From Burkholderiales bacterium (GTDB lineage: Bacteria > Pseudomonadota > Gammaproteobacteria > Burkholderiales > SG8-41), in assembly GCA_019744975.1 (NCBI GenBank), contig JAIETP010000014.1, forward strand, positions 124,001 to 188,000: DNA of 64,000 nt. Reading direction: 5' to 3'. The position numbers were made by a program, and so were the translations under genes. The first letter of the stretch is position 1; every line of letters starts with the position of its first letter. The notes beneath the pieces are model-generated. The model saw only the letters and a program-made list of their open reading frames with translations, was not told the origin of the DNA and ran no database searches. Positions 39,523-49,337 of the stretch are shown in pieces.

Positions 39523-40377
39523 CTAAAGCCAGTAAACCACCACAAACAGCAGCAGCCAGACCACGTCGACAAAGTGCCAGTACCAGGCGACGCCCTCGAA
39601 ACCGAAATGATTGTCGGCCGTGAAGTGCCCGGCGACGCTGCGGAACAGGATCACCCAGAGCATGATGGTGCCGACCGTTACATGGAAACCGTGGAAACCC
39701 GTCAGCATGAAAAAGGTGGCGCCGTACGCACCCATGGTCAGCTTGAGGTTCAGGTCGGAGTAGGCATGCGCGTATTCGTAGACCTGGAAGCCGAGGAAGA
39801 TCATGCCGAGCGCGATGGTCATCACCAGACCCCAGATCAACTGGGTGCGGTTGTTCTTCAGCATGCCCCAGTGCGCCCAGGTCAGGGTCGCGCCGGATGT
39901 CAGCAGCAGCGCGGTATTCAGCGCGGGGATGCCCCAGGCGCCCATTGGCGAAAAGGTTTCCTTGATGCCGGGGCCGGTCGCCGGCCAGTCAGCCTTGAAT
40001 CCGGGCCACAGCAGTTCCTGGTGGATCAGCGAACCAAGATCCGGTATCGAAATCACACGCATGTAAAACAGCACGCCGAAAAAAGCGGCGAAGAACATGA
40101 CTTCGGAAAAAATGAACCAGCTCATGCCCCAGCGGAACGACACATCGACCTGTTTGTTGTATTTGCCAGCCTCCGATTCATGGGCCACGGTGGTGAACCA
40201 GCCGGCAAACATGAAAAACAGGATCAGGAAACCGATGCCCAGCAGCACAAAACCCAGCGCCATGCTGTTTACGGCAAATGACGCGCCGAAGCCGAGAAAA
40301 CAGAGGGCAATCGCCGCGACAATCGGCCAGTGTGAAGGTTGCGGCAGATAGTAGTTGCCTGTGGTTTGCGTAGACAT
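39523..40377 (-). CDS. ctaE: cytochrome c oxidase subunit III
   Basis: HWPIVAAIALC..., FFAAFFGVLFYMR, GFHGFHVTVGTIML, VAWYWHFVDVVWLLLFVVVYWL. Confidence 0.96.
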   Translation of the reverse strand: MSTQTTGNYYLPQPSHWPIVAAIALCFLGFGASFAVNSMALGFVLLGIGFLILFFMFAGWFTTVAHESEAGKYNKQVDVSFRWGMSWFIFSEVMFFAAFFGVLFYMRVISIPDLGSLIHQELLWPGFKADWPATGPGIKETFSPMGAWGIPALNTALLLTSGATLTWAHWGMLKNNRTQLIWGLVMTIALGMIFLGFQVYEYAHAYSDLNLKLTMGAYGATFFMLTGFHGFHVTVGTIMLWVILFRSVAGHFTADNHFGFEGVAWYWHFVDVVWLLLFVVVYWL

Positions 40378-40398
40378 GCTGGTTTCTCTCCCTGAATC

Positions 40399-40445
40399 CC
40401 TGCGTTATTCCTGCGTTTATTTCCGCACTTGTTCCTGCGCTTGTT
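40399..40445. repeat. degenerate 11-12 bp tandem repeats in the leader of ctaE
   Basis: CCTGCGTTATT|CCTGCGTTTATT|TCCGCACTTGTT|CCTGCGCTTGTT. Confidence 0.75.
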
Positions 40446-40466
40446 ACTGAACCTGCCGATCAGTAA

Positions 40467-40682
40467 TTATCCGCGGGTGATGAACAGCACCACGGACACG
40501 ATGGTTGTCACAAAAACCGCGCCGGCAATGATGCCGATAATGATCACCTGCACCGGCTTTACTTCAATCTTGTCGTGCTCTTCGCGTTTGCGGATACCGG
40601 CAAAAGCCCACAACAGCATGCGCACCACCTGGAACAACGTGGCTTTGCGCGGTCTGTCAGCGGTCATCGCGGCTTCCATCAC
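40467..40682 (-). CDS. DUF2970-like single-TM protein
   Basis: 71 aa, FQVVRMLLWAFAGIRKREEHDKIEVKPVQVIIIGIIAG; cox cluster position. Confidence 0.8.
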   Translation of the reverse strand: MMEAAMTADRPRKATLFQVVRMLLWAFAGIRKREEHDKIEVKPVQVIIIGIIAGAVFVTTIVSVVLFITRG

Positions 40683-41233
40683 CCCTGCCCGCCGCTTTTG
40701 ATCGGGGCCGTCGAGGCACCCTTCACTTCAAAAAATGTGTACGACAGCGTGATCGTGCTCACATCCGCCGGCAGCGTCGAATCGATGACGAACTGCACCG
40801 GCATGCGTTTGGACTCTCCCGCCTGCAGCGGCTGCTGCTTGAAACAGAAACACTCCAGCTTTTTCACAAAGGGCGCCGAGTGTTTCGGGCCATAACTCGG
40901 TATCGCCTGCCCGACGATGGCATGGTCGCCATTGTTGCGCACGTCGTATTCGATCTGGACCATCTCGCCCGGATGCACCCGCACGCTGCGCTGCACCGGC
41001 TTGAAATCCCACTGCAGTCCGTGCGCATTGGAGTCAAACTCCAGCGTCACCCAGCGCGACTTGTCGATCTGGGTGTTCTCCACGGCTGCCGCCGGCTTGA
41101 TCAGGCTGTTGATGCCGGTGACTTCGCAGATTTTTTCGTAAAACGGCACCAGTGCAAAACCGAAACCGAACATCGCCACGGCGAATATCGACAGCCTGGT
41201 CATCATCCGGCGGTTGGCGCGTTCGTTTTTCAT
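40679..41233 (-). CDS. ctaG: cytochrome c oxidase assembly protein CtaG/Cox11
   Basis: VPFYEKICEVTGINSL, FKPVQRSVRVHPGE, KKLECFCFKQQPLQAGESKRMPVQFVID; start MKNERANRR. Confidence 0.95.
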   Translation of the reverse strand: MKNERANRRMMTRLSIFAVAMFGFGFALVPFYEKICEVTGINSLIKPAAAVENTQIDKSRWVTLEFDSNAHGLQWDFKPVQRSVRVHPGEMVQIEYDVRNNGDHAIVGQAIPSYGPKHSAPFVKKLECFCFKQQPLQAGESKRMPVQFVIDSTLPADVSTITLSYTFFEVKGASTAPIKSGGQG

Positions 41234-41343
41234 AGGTTCAGCAGGTAATACTTGACCATCACGCCGAAGAAAAACCCGGCAACAACCAGCCACAGCAGGG
41301 CTGCGGTGCGACGGTTGCTGCGTTTGACTTCAATCTGGGACAT
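41230..41343 (-). CDS. 37-aa single-TM protein, probable cytochrome oxidase small assembly protein
   Basis: translated by hand: MSQIEVKRSNRRTAALLWLVVAGFFFGVMVKYYLLNL*; stop overlaps ctaG ATG by 4 nt; absent from the ORF track because of its length. Confidence 0.8.
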   Translation of the reverse strand: MSQIEVKRSNRRTAALLWLVVAGFFFGVMVKYYLLNL

Positions 41344-41350
41344 GCTTATT

Positions 41351-41389
41351 CGCCAACTCATTTCGTCAACTAATTTGGTCAACTTACTT
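41351..41389. repeat. three degenerate 13-bp tandem repeats at the ctaD stop / small-ORF leader
   Basis: CGCCAACTCATTT|CGTCAACTAATTT|GGTCAACTTACTT. Confidence 0.75.
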
Positions 41390-42976
41390 CACCACCGGCG
41401 GCGTCTCGAAACTGTGCCACGGCGCCGGTGACGGCAGGTGGGTCCATTCGAGGCTGTCCGCACCTTCCCACTGCCGCTCCGCGGCCTTCTCGCCGCTGCG
41501 GATGCAATTGATCACGATGTAGAGGAACAGCAGCTGCGACAGGCCGAAACCAAAGGCGCCGATCGACGAGATCATGTTGAACTCGGCGAACTGCAGCGAA
41601 TAGTCGGGGATGCGGCGCGGCATGCCGGCCAGGCCGAGGAAGTGCTGGACGAAGAAGGTGACGTTGAAGAACACCAGCGACAGCCAGAAATGCCATTTGC
41701 CCAGCGTCTCGTTGTACATCCGGCCGGTCCACTTCGGCAGCCAGAAATAGATGCCGGCAAAGGCCGAGAACAGCGCACCGGCGACCATCACGTAATGGAA
41801 GTGCGCGACCACGTAATAGGTATCGTGCAACTGGACGTCGACCGGCACGATCGACAACACCAGGCCGGTGAAACCGCCCAGCGTAAACAGGAACAGGAAG
41901 CCCAGCGCGAAGAGCATCGGGGTTTCAAAGGTCAGCGACCCCTTCCACATCGTCGCCACCCAGTTGAACACCTTGACGCCCGTCGGGACGGCAATCAGCA
42001 CCGTCGCGTACATGAAGTAGAGCTGCGCTTCCACCGGCATGCCGGCGGTGTACATGTGATGCGCCCAGACCATGAACGACAGAATGGCGATCGAAGATGT
42101 GGCATAGACCATCGACGCATAACCGAACAGCGGTTTGCGGGAAAACGCCGGGATTACCTGCGACACCACGCCGAAGGCGGGAATCGCGATGATGTAAACC
42201 TCGGGATGGCCGAAGAACCAGAAAATGTGCTGGTAGAGCACCGGGTCGCCGCCGCCGGCGGCGTTGAAGAAGTGGGTGCCGAAGTGGCGGTCGGTCAGCG
42301 TCATCGTGACCGCGCCGGCCAGCACCGGCATCACGGCGACCAGCAGGTAGGCGGTAATCAGCCAGGTCCAGCAGAACATCGGCATTTTCATCATCGTCAT
42401 GCCCGGCGCGCGCATGTTGAGGATGGTGGTGATGATGTTGATCGAACCCATGATCGACGACATGCCGAGGATATGGATCGCGAAAATCGTCAGGTCCATC
42501 GCCGGCCCGGCCTGGGTCGACAGCGGGGCATACAGTGTCCAGCCCACACCCGCGCCGCCACCCGGTGCGAATTGCGCGGCAATCAACAACAAGGCGGCGG
42601 GAGGAAGCAGCCAGAACGACAGGTTGTTCATCCGCGGGAACGCCATGTCCGGCGCGCCGATCTGCATCGGAATCAGCCAGTTCGCGAATCCGACGAAGGC
42701 CGGCATGATCGCACCGAACACCATGATCAGACCGTGGTAGGTGGTCATCGAGTTGAAAAACTCGGGCTTGACGATCTGCAGGCCCGGCTGGAACAGCTCG
42801 GAACGGATGATCAGTGCCATGACCCCGCCGACGAGGAACATCGCAAAGCTGAACCACAGGTACATCGTGCCGATGTCCTTGTGATTGGTCGATGCGACCC
42901 AGCGCATGATGCCCGAGGGTTTGTGCGCGTGATGATCATCGTGGCCGTGATCTTGGGTGTGTCCGTATGCTGCCAT
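41384..42976 (-). CDS. ctaD: cytochrome c oxidase subunit I
   Basis: HPEVYIIAIPAFGVVSQVI, WAHHMYTAGM, HDTYYVVAHFHYVM; start MAAYGHTQDH. Confidence 0.97.
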   Translation of the reverse strand: MAAYGHTQDHGHDDHHAHKPSGIMRWVASTNHKDIGTMYLWFSFAMFLVGGVMALIIRSELFQPGLQIVKPEFFNSMTTYHGLIMVFGAIMPAFVGFANWLIPMQIGAPDMAFPRMNNLSFWLLPPAALLLIAAQFAPGGGAGVGWTLYAPLSTQAGPAMDLTIFAIHILGMSSIMGSINIITTILNMRAPGMTMMKMPMFCWTWLITAYLLVAVMPVLAGAVTMTLTDRHFGTHFFNAAGGGDPVLYQHIFWFFGHPEVYIIAIPAFGVVSQVIPAFSRKPLFGYASMVYATSSIAILSFMVWAHHMYTAGMPVEAQLYFMYATVLIAVPTGVKVFNWVATMWKGSLTFETPMLFALGFLFLFTLGGFTGLVLSIVPVDVQLHDTYYVVAHFHYVMVAGALFSAFAGIYFWLPKWTGRMYNETLGKWHFWLSLVFFNVTFFVQHFLGLAGMPRRIPDYSLQFAEFNMISSIGAFGFGLSQLLFLYIVINCIRSGEKAAERQWEGADSLEWTHLPSPAPWHSFETPPVVK

Positions 42977-43043
42977 TGTTTTCTCCTGGAGCCTGTATTT
43001 AGTTCCGAGCTTCGTTCCGGGCGTTTTTTTGCGTGCCGCCGGT

Positions 43044-44180
43044 TTAGCGCAGGGCCTTGACGTCGGCCGGGGCGATCGCATCGCCGGTCTTGTTGTTCCA
43101 GCTGTTGCGGGTGTAAGTCACCGCCGCGGCCAGATCAACGTCGGACAGATGTTTGAACGCGTTCATCGCGGTGCCCTGCTTGCCGTTCAGCACCAGTTTG
43201 ATCTGGTCGACTTTCGGACCGGTGACCACTTTTGAGCCGTCCAGCGCCGGGAATGCACCCGGAACGCCCTTGCCGGTGGCCTGATGGCAGGCAACGCAAT
43301 TCTGTGCGTAAATCTTTTCGCCGTGCGCTTTCAGGTCTTCCAGCGTCCAGGCCTTGTCGGGATCGACCTTGGCGGCGGCAGCCTTTTTCTGTTGTGTGGC
43401 AACCCACGCGGTGTAAGCGGCGGGCTCCATGACTTCAACAACGATCGGCATGAAGCCGTGTTCCTTGCCGCAGAGTTCGGCGCACTGGCCGCGGTAAATA
43501 CCGGCTTTTTCCGCCTTGAACCAGGTATCGCGGATGAATCCGGGCACCGCGTCCTGTTTCACTGCCAGTGCCGGCACATACCAGGCATGAATCACGTCGG
43601 CGGCAGTGGTCAGGATGCGCACTTTCTTGCCGACCGGAACCACCACGTGGGTGTCAGTCTCCAGCAGGTAATGCGGATTGGCATTACGGCCGGCGACATC
43701 CGTACCATCAATCTGCGCGCGCGGCGTGGACAACGTGCTGTAGAAGCTGATGCCCTCGCCTTCGCCTTTCAGGTAATCGTAGCCCCATTTCCACTGGTAA
43801 CCGGTCGCCTTGATTGTCAGATCGGCTTCGGAACCATCACGCATGGTGATCAGCGTGCCCGTCGCCGGCACCGCCAGCGCAATCAGGATCACCGCCGGGA
43901 TCAGCGTCCAAGCCACCTCGACCGCGGTGTTCTCATGGAACTGCGCGGCCTTGTGCCCGACCGATTTGCGGTGTTTGAACACGGCGTAGAACATGAAACC
44001 GAACACGCCGATGAAAATGACGAAACAGATGATCGTGACAATGGTGTGCAGGTCATAAATCTTTTCGCCGAGTACTGTATTCGGCGTCTGCAGGTTGAGC
44101 TTGTATTCCGCCCATGCCGCAACCGACCAGAAAAACAACGCGACCGCAGCGGCCAACTTCTTGAACCCCTTGTTGCCCAT
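43044..44180 (-). CDS. ctaC: cytochrome c oxidase subunit II with fused C-terminal cytochrome c domain
   Basis: CuA motif GQCAELCGKEHGFM; heme motif CVACHQATGKGVPGAFPALDGS. Confidence 0.95.
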   Translation of the reverse strand: MGNKGFKKLAAAVALFFWSVAAWAEYKLNLQTPNTVLGEKIYDLHTIVTIICFVIFIGVFGFMFYAVFKHRKSVGHKAAQFHENTAVEVAWTLIPAVILIALAVPATGTLITMRDGSEADLTIKATGYQWKWGYDYLKGEGEGISFYSTLSTPRAQIDGTDVAGRNANPHYLLETDTHVVVPVGKKVRILTTAADVIHAWYVPALAVKQDAVPGFIRDTWFKAEKAGIYRGQCAELCGKEHGFMPIVVEVMEPAAYTAWVATQQKKAAAAKVDPDKAWTLEDLKAHGEKIYAQNCVACHQATGKGVPGAFPALDGSKVVTGPKVDQIKLVLNGKQGTAMNAFKHLSDVDLAAAVTYTRNSWNNKTGDAIAPADVKALR

Positions 44181-44219
44181 TCTTCCCCCGCTCATATAAC
44201 CAACCCGATTGATCCAATC

Positions 44220-44702
44220 TTAAATCCGGTTACTGCCCAGCCGACCGCGCAACTCCTGCGCCAGCACCCGGCGGCCTTCCGCACAGCAATAACGTCCGAT
44301 TTCCACTGTCCTGCCGTGTGAGCGCAGTGCAACTGAACCGGTTTCCCCGGTCACCAGCCTCGCCCAGCCACGATGAAATTCAAATTGTCGCGCCAAACCC
44401 CGCTCCCGGACTTCAACCAGGATGTGGTCACCACTGAAAACCAAACGCTCAAAATCCCCGGCGCGCCGCAAAATCATGCATGCCGCCACTCCCAACGCGG
44501 CAATTTCCACACCGGCAAACGGGATGATGAGCCACGCCCCGGCCATTGCAAAACCAGCAGCAATAACCGCCGAAAACGCCGCCAGGGAACCAAAAACGAA
44601 CACCAGCAGGCGTAAATCCAGTGAACTGGCATGGCGTCTGAAGTACGTAAATCCGGCGTCGTCGTGCTCCAGAATCGACTCAAAAACGGGCTCTTTGCTC
44701 AC
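44220..44702 (-). CDS. DUF2244 domain membrane protein
   Basis: two central TM helices; VEVRERGLARQFEFHRGWARL; next to the cox operon. Confidence 0.8.
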   Translation of the reverse strand: MSKEPVFESILEHDDAGFTYFRRHASSLDLRLLVFVFGSLAAFSAVIAAGFAMAGAWLIIPFAGVEIAALGVAACMILRRAGDFERLVFSGDHILVEVRERGLARQFEFHRGWARLVTGETGSVALRSHGRTVEIGRYCCAEGRRVLAQELRGRLGSNRI

Positions 44703-44796
44703 CGGCGCCAGCCATTCTTTTCAAACGCGCGGACTGTAGCATACCGGAGGGGAGCGTCGCAACAAAATGCCCCATGAAAACAGTCGGTTTTCGCTC

Positions 44797-45525
44797 TTAA
44801 CCGCGGGTACCCGGTGGTCCCTGCAGCCGCTGCTCGAGGCACTCGATATCCAGCAGGCGGGCAACTCTCGCGGGCTGCGGATTTTGCGCATGCCGCACTG
44901 TTCCCAGCAAGGGGGCTTTGATCCGCACGCGCAGCGCCTGCAGATTTTCCGCCGCACGCGCCATCGCCGGATCGATGCGATTGGCGATCCAGCCAGCGAG
45001 ATAAACCCCGCGCGCCTGCAGGGCCTCAACGCTCAGCAAGGCATGGTTAAGACAACCCAGCCTCAAGCCCACCACCAGCACCACCGGCAGATTTAACCGC
45101 GACGGGATATCGGCCGCGCTGAACGTCCCTCCCAGCGGCACCAGCAGACCGCCGGCGCCTTCGACCACGACCAGGTCGGCATTTCGTCCAAGACGTGCGT
45201 AATTTTTTGCGATGACCGCCATGCGGATCTTCACCCCTGACGCCTGCGCGGCAATATGCGGCGCGATCGCGGGCGCAAAACAATACGGGTTGATCACGGC
45301 CTGCGGCATATCGACATTGGCCGCGGCGCGCAGTTGTGCGACGTCATCGTTATGCCAGACCCCGCGGCGGCGTACCGCGCCGGCAGCCACCGGCTTCATC
45401 GCGACAACGCGCAGGCCGCGGGCGGCGAATCCACGCAGCAGCGCGCAGGCGACCAGCGTTTTACCGACACCGGTATCGGTGCCGGCAACAAACAGGCCGC
45501 GTGCGAGGTCCGGCCGCGCCGCCAT
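44797..45525 (-). CDS. bioD: dethiobiotin synthetase BioD
   Basis: GLFVAGTDTGVGKTLVACALL, VEGAGGLLVPLGG; start MAARPDLARG. Confidence 0.95.
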   Translation of the reverse strand: MAARPDLARGLFVAGTDTGVGKTLVACALLRGFAARGLRVVAMKPVAAGAVRRRGVWHNDDVAQLRAAANVDMPQAVINPYCFAPAIAPHIAAQASGVKIRMAVIAKNYARLGRNADLVVVEGAGGLLVPLGGTFSAADIPSRLNLPVVLVVGLRLGCLNHALLSVEALQARGVYLAGWIANRIDPAMARAAENLQALRVRIKAPLLGTVRHAQNPQPARVARLLDIECLEQRLQGPPGTRG

Positions 45526-45526
45526 G

Positions 45527-46411
45527 TCAGGCGCCGCCCACGGGTTTGATGTCAATGACCGGACGGCCGCCGGGGCCCAGACGCGGAGTGGGACGCCAGG
45601 CATGGCCGTAAACGACTTCGAAGGTTGCCGGCAATTTGCCGTCACGGCGCAGGGGCTCGTAATTGCGTATCACTGCTTCCAGCCAGGCCCTGCCCGATAA
45701 CGTCGGCGGCCGCTTTACTGCCGCGTTATGCGCACCAATGGCTTTCAAGTCGCGCATCAGCGCCTTCACATCCGGATACGTCAGTGTGAATGTTTCCATG
45801 TCGATCACCGGGTCGGCAAACCCGGCCTGCACCAGGAGGTCGCCGATGTCATGCATGTCGGTAAAACCGCTGACATGGGTATGGCCGTCGGTTCCCATCT
45901 GCGCGGCGCGTAATTCTTTCAGCGTATCCGGGCCGAAGGTGGTGAACATGAACAGTCCGCCCGGCGCCAGTACGCGGCGCATTTCAGCGAAAGCCTGCGG
46001 CAGCGCATTCACCCACTGCAAGGCCAGGTTGCTCCAGGCGAGGTCGATACAAGCTGCCGCCAGCGGCAGTTGCTCCAGGTCGCCGCATATCGCGGCCGGT
46101 GCCCGACCCAGCAAGCGTTGATGCCAGGCCACCGCGGCACCTGCCTGCCGCAGCATGCCCGGTGCCAGATCCAGTGCGACCAGACGTGCGCCTGGATAAC
46201 GCGCAACGAGGCCGCGCCAGGCATTGCCGGTGCCGCAGCCGGCATCAAGGATGCGGGCCGGGGCGTGGCGGATAAAATCAAGTCGCTCAAGGCTGCGCCG
46301 GCACACTTCGTGCTGCAACACCGCCGCCGCATCGTAGCTGGGCGCGGCGCGGTCAAACGAGCGACGCACCGCGCGTTTGTCGAGTACGGGGTGTACGGGG
46401 TTATTGCTCAT
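45527..46411 (-). CDS. bioC: malonyl-ACP O-methyltransferase BioC
   Basis: FDRAAPSYDAAAVLQHEV, ILDAGCGTGN SAM motif; bio cluster. Confidence 0.94.
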   Translation of the reverse strand: MSNNPVHPVLDKRAVRRSFDRAAPSYDAAAVLQHEVCRRSLERLDFIRHAPARILDAGCGTGNAWRGLVARYPGARLVALDLAPGMLRQAGAAVAWHQRLLGRAPAAICGDLEQLPLAAACIDLAWSNLALQWVNALPQAFAEMRRVLAPGGLFMFTTFGPDTLKELRAAQMGTDGHTHVSGFTDMHDIGDLLVQAGFADPVIDMETFTLTYPDVKALMRDLKAIGAHNAAVKRPPTLSGRAWLEAVIRNYEPLRRDGKLPATFEVVYGHAWRPTPRLGPGGRPVIDIKPVGGA

Positions 46412-47154
46412 TGCAGCTCATTGCAGAAATCAGTCATCAATTTGCACACCACATCGGGATCGGAAATAAATGGCGCGTGCGCAGCCCCGGACAACATCAC
46501 CAGCCTCGCCTGCGGCAAATGTGCCGCGAGATATTCAGCGGCGGCCGGCGGAGTAATGCGATCCCGGTCGCCATGCAGCACCAGCACGGCTTGCCGTATG
46601 TCCGGCAACACCGCGCGCAAATCGGTATCGCGCAGCCAGTCCAGCGTCCGTGCCAGCACTTCAGGGTCAGCCGGGGGGCGCGCAGCCAGCGCTGCATCCA
46701 GCCGGCGCACGACGGCATGCGCCTGCGCATCACCCCGGGTTTCGAGCAACAGGAAGCGCCGCAAGGTCGCCGCCGGATCCGCGGCAAGTTCTGCGGCGAA
46801 ACCCGCGAGCGTCGCAGCGGCCATGCCGTGCACCCAGTCCGGCGCACTGACAAAGCGCGGAGTACTGGCAATCAGGACGACCCGTGCGACCTGTTGCGGA
46901 TGACGATGCGCCCACAGCAGCGCAAGCTGGCCGCCCAGCGACCAGCCGGCAACCACGCAACGCTCCGGTGCAATCGCCGCAAGTTCATCAACAACCCCGT
47001 CCATCGTGCAGGCTGTTGCGGACGCCGTCGATCCACCCCCGGGAAAGTCCGGGGCGATTACCGCGTGGCCCAGCTCCAGTCGCGCGATCACGTCGGCCCA
47101 CACCCCGGCATGGCTGCCCCAGCCGTGAAGCAGCACCAGCGGCAGGGCACTCAT
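46408..47154 (-). CDS. bioH: pimeloyl-ACP methyl ester carboxylesterase BioH
   Basis: LLHGWGSHAGVW, VAGWSLGGQLAL nucleophile elbow; bio cluster. Confidence 0.93.
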   Translation of the reverse strand: MSALPLVLLHGWGSHAGVWADVIARLELGHAVIAPDFPGGGSTASATACTMDGVVDELAAIAPERCVVAGWSLGGQLALLWAHRHPQQVARVVLIASTPRFVSAPDWVHGMAAATLAGFAAELAADPAATLRRFLLLETRGDAQAHAVVRRLDAALAARPPADPEVLARTLDWLRDTDLRAVLPDIRQAVLVLHGDRDRITPPAAAEYLAAHLPQARLVMLSGAAHAPFISDPDVVCKLMTDFCNELQ

Positions 47155-48314
47155 GCCGCTTGCAGCAAAGCCGCGGTCAGGCGCGTCACATCGGCGGCAC
47201 TGTGGTCTGCAGACAGCGAAATACGCAGCCGCGCCGTACCCTGCGGCACGGTTGGCGGCCGGATCGCCGGCACCAGCAGGCCTTGTGCAGCAAGTCGCGC
47301 GGACAGCGCCAGCGCCTCGGTGTTGCCGCCGACCAGCAGCGGTTGGATGGGGGTATCCGACCGCAGCAAACGCCAGGGACCACCCGCCAGTGCGTGTTGC
47401 AATTGCGCGACCAGTTCACGCAATCGCACCCGCCGCCAGTCCTCCTGCTCGATCACCTGCAGGCTGGCGAGCAGCGCCTGCGCCAGCAGCGGCGGTGTCG
47501 CCGTGGTGTAAATGTAGGTGCGGGCGTTCTGCACCAGGCTCTCGATCAACTCTGCCCTGCCGGCGACAAAAGCACCGGAAACGCCCGCGGCCTTGCCCAG
47601 CGTCGCCATGTAAATCACGCGCTCGGATGCAATTTCGAAATGCGCCAGCGTGCCGCGCCCCTGCGCACCGAGCACACCAAAACCATGGGCATCATCGATC
47701 AGCAGGCAGGCATCATGACGCGCGCAAAGCTCAAGCAATGCCGGCACCGGCGCAATATCGCCGTCCATGCTGAACACCGCGTCGACGATCACCAGCCGCC
47801 GCCGCGCCGGCGTGGTCTGCAGCAGGCGCTCCAGTGCGGCGAGATCGTTGTGTGCGTAACGTTTGAATGCGGCGCGCGACACCAGTGCGGCATCGTTCAG
47901 CGAGGCATGGTTCAGGCGGTCAGCGAAGATCGCATCGCCGCGCCCAACCAGCGCGCTGACCACGCCCATGTTGGCCATATAACCCGTTGAAAACAGCAGC
48001 GCCTGCGGCAGGCGGACAAACGCAGCCAGCGCCGCCTCCAGTTCATGGTGTGCGCTGTTGTGACCGAGAATCAGGTGTGATGCGCCGGCGCCGATCCCGT
48101 AACGATCGATGCCCGTTTTCGCCGCCGCCGCCAGCCGCGGATCGGCGGCGAGGCCCAGGTAATCGTTGGAGCAGAACGCGGTGTAATCGCGGCCATCAAC
48201 GCTGACACGCGCGCGCTGCGGCGTCGTCAGCAGGCGGCGTGTACGACGCAGGCCCTGTGACTCACGAGCGGCCAGTTCATCCGCAAGTTCAGCGTGCAGT
48301 GACAAGGGCGGCAA
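47151..48314 (-). CDS. bioF: 8-amino-7-oxononanoate synthase BioF
   Basis: FCSNDYLGLA, DDAHGFGVLG, YMATLGKAAGVSGAFVAG. Confidence 0.96.
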   Translation of the reverse strand: MPPLSLHAELADELAARESQGLRRTRRLLTTPQRARVSVDGRDYTAFCSNDYLGLAADPRLAAAAKTGIDRYGIGAGASHLILGHNSAHHELEAALAAFVRLPQALLFSTGYMANMGVVSALVGRGDAIFADRLNHASLNDAALVSRAAFKRYAHNDLAALERLLQTTPARRRLVIVDAVFSMDGDIAPVPALLELCARHDACLLIDDAHGFGVLGAQGRGTLAHFEIASERVIYMATLGKAAGVSGAFVAGRAELIESLVQNARTYIYTTATPPLLAQALLASLQVIEQEDWRRVRLRELVAQLQHALAGGPWRLLRSDTPIQPLLVGGNTEALALSARLAAQGLLVPAIRPPTVPQGTARLRISLSADHSAADVTRLTAALLQAA

Positions 48315-48332
48315 CCGGAAAAACGGTGACGG

Positions 48333-49337
48333 CTATTGCGCAGCAGCGGGATTCATCGGCTGCAAACCCAGCCGCGCAAACAGGGCCTGATCGTTTTTGA
48401 CATCGGGATTGCCGGTGGTCAGCAGTTTTTCGCCGTAAAAAATCGAATTCGCGCCGGCAAGGAAACACAGGGTCTGGATTGCATCACCCATTTCCTGGCG
48501 GCCGGCCGACAGCCGCACCATGGCCTTGGGCATGGTGATGCGCGCGCAGGCGATGGTGCGCACGAATTCCAGCGGATCAAGCGTCTCCGTGCCATGCAAG
48601 GGCGTCCCCGGTACCTGCACCAGATTGTTGATCGGCACCGACTCCGGATACGGATCCATGTTGGCCAGTTGCGCAATCAGTGTCGCCCGCGCCTTGCGTG
48701 TTTCGCCCATGCCGACGATGCCGCCGCAGCAGACATGCAGACCGGCCTCACGCACCTGTTCCAGCGTGTCGATACGGTCATCGTAATCGCGGGTGGTGAT
48801 CACGTTTTTGTAATTGTCGGCGGCGGTATCGATGTTGTGGTTGTAGTAGTCGAGGCCGGCATCGCGCAACTGGTCGGCCTGGCCGGGTTTCAGCATACCC
48901 AGCGTCGCGCAGGTTTCCATGCCCAGACCGCGCACCGCCCTGACCATCGCCACCACCTTGTCGAGGTCGCGTTGTTTCGGTCCGCGCCATGCCGCACCCA
49001 TGCAGAACCGTGTCGCACCGTGTTCACGTGCGGTGCGTGCTGCAGCGACCACCTCATCCACGGACAGAATGTCCTGATTTTCAACACCGGTGTGATAACG
49101 CGCTGCCTGCGGACAATAACCGCAGTCTTCGGCACAGCCGCCGGTCTTGATCGACAACAACGTCGACAGTTGAACGGCGTTCGGGTCGAAATTCGCGCGA
49201 TGTACCTGCTGTGCGCGAAACAACAGATCGTTGAACGGCAACGCAAACAGCGCTTCGATGGCAGCCACCGTCCAGCTTGTAGTGTCGGCAGAAATCGGAG
49301 CTTGTTCGTTGAGGGTATTGGTAGCCAAGGTATCCAC
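48333..49337 (-). CDS. bioB: biotin synthase BioB
   Basis: [22 protein letters not shown] radical SAM motif, GMGET. Confidence 0.97.
   Translation of the reverse strand: MDTLATNTLNEQAPISADTTSWTVAAIEALFALPFNDLLFRAQQVHRANFDPNAVQLSTLLSIKTGGCAEDCGYCPQAARYHTGVENQDILSVDEVVAAARTAREHGATRFCMGAAWRGPKQRDLDKVVAMVRAVRGLGMETCATLGMLKPGQADQLRDAGLDYYNHNIDTAADNYKNVITTRDYDDRIDTLEQVREAGLHVCCGGIVGMGETRKARATLIAQLANMDPYPESVPINNLVQVPGTPLHGTETLDPLEFVRTIACARITMPKAMVRLSAGRQEMGDAIQTLCFLAGANSIFYGEKLLTTGNPDVKNDQALFARLGLQPMNPAAAQ

Noticed and set aside
41438-43060. 540-aa plus-strand ORF
   Set aside because: Antisense to ctaD; His/Arg/Gln-rich shadow ORF composition.
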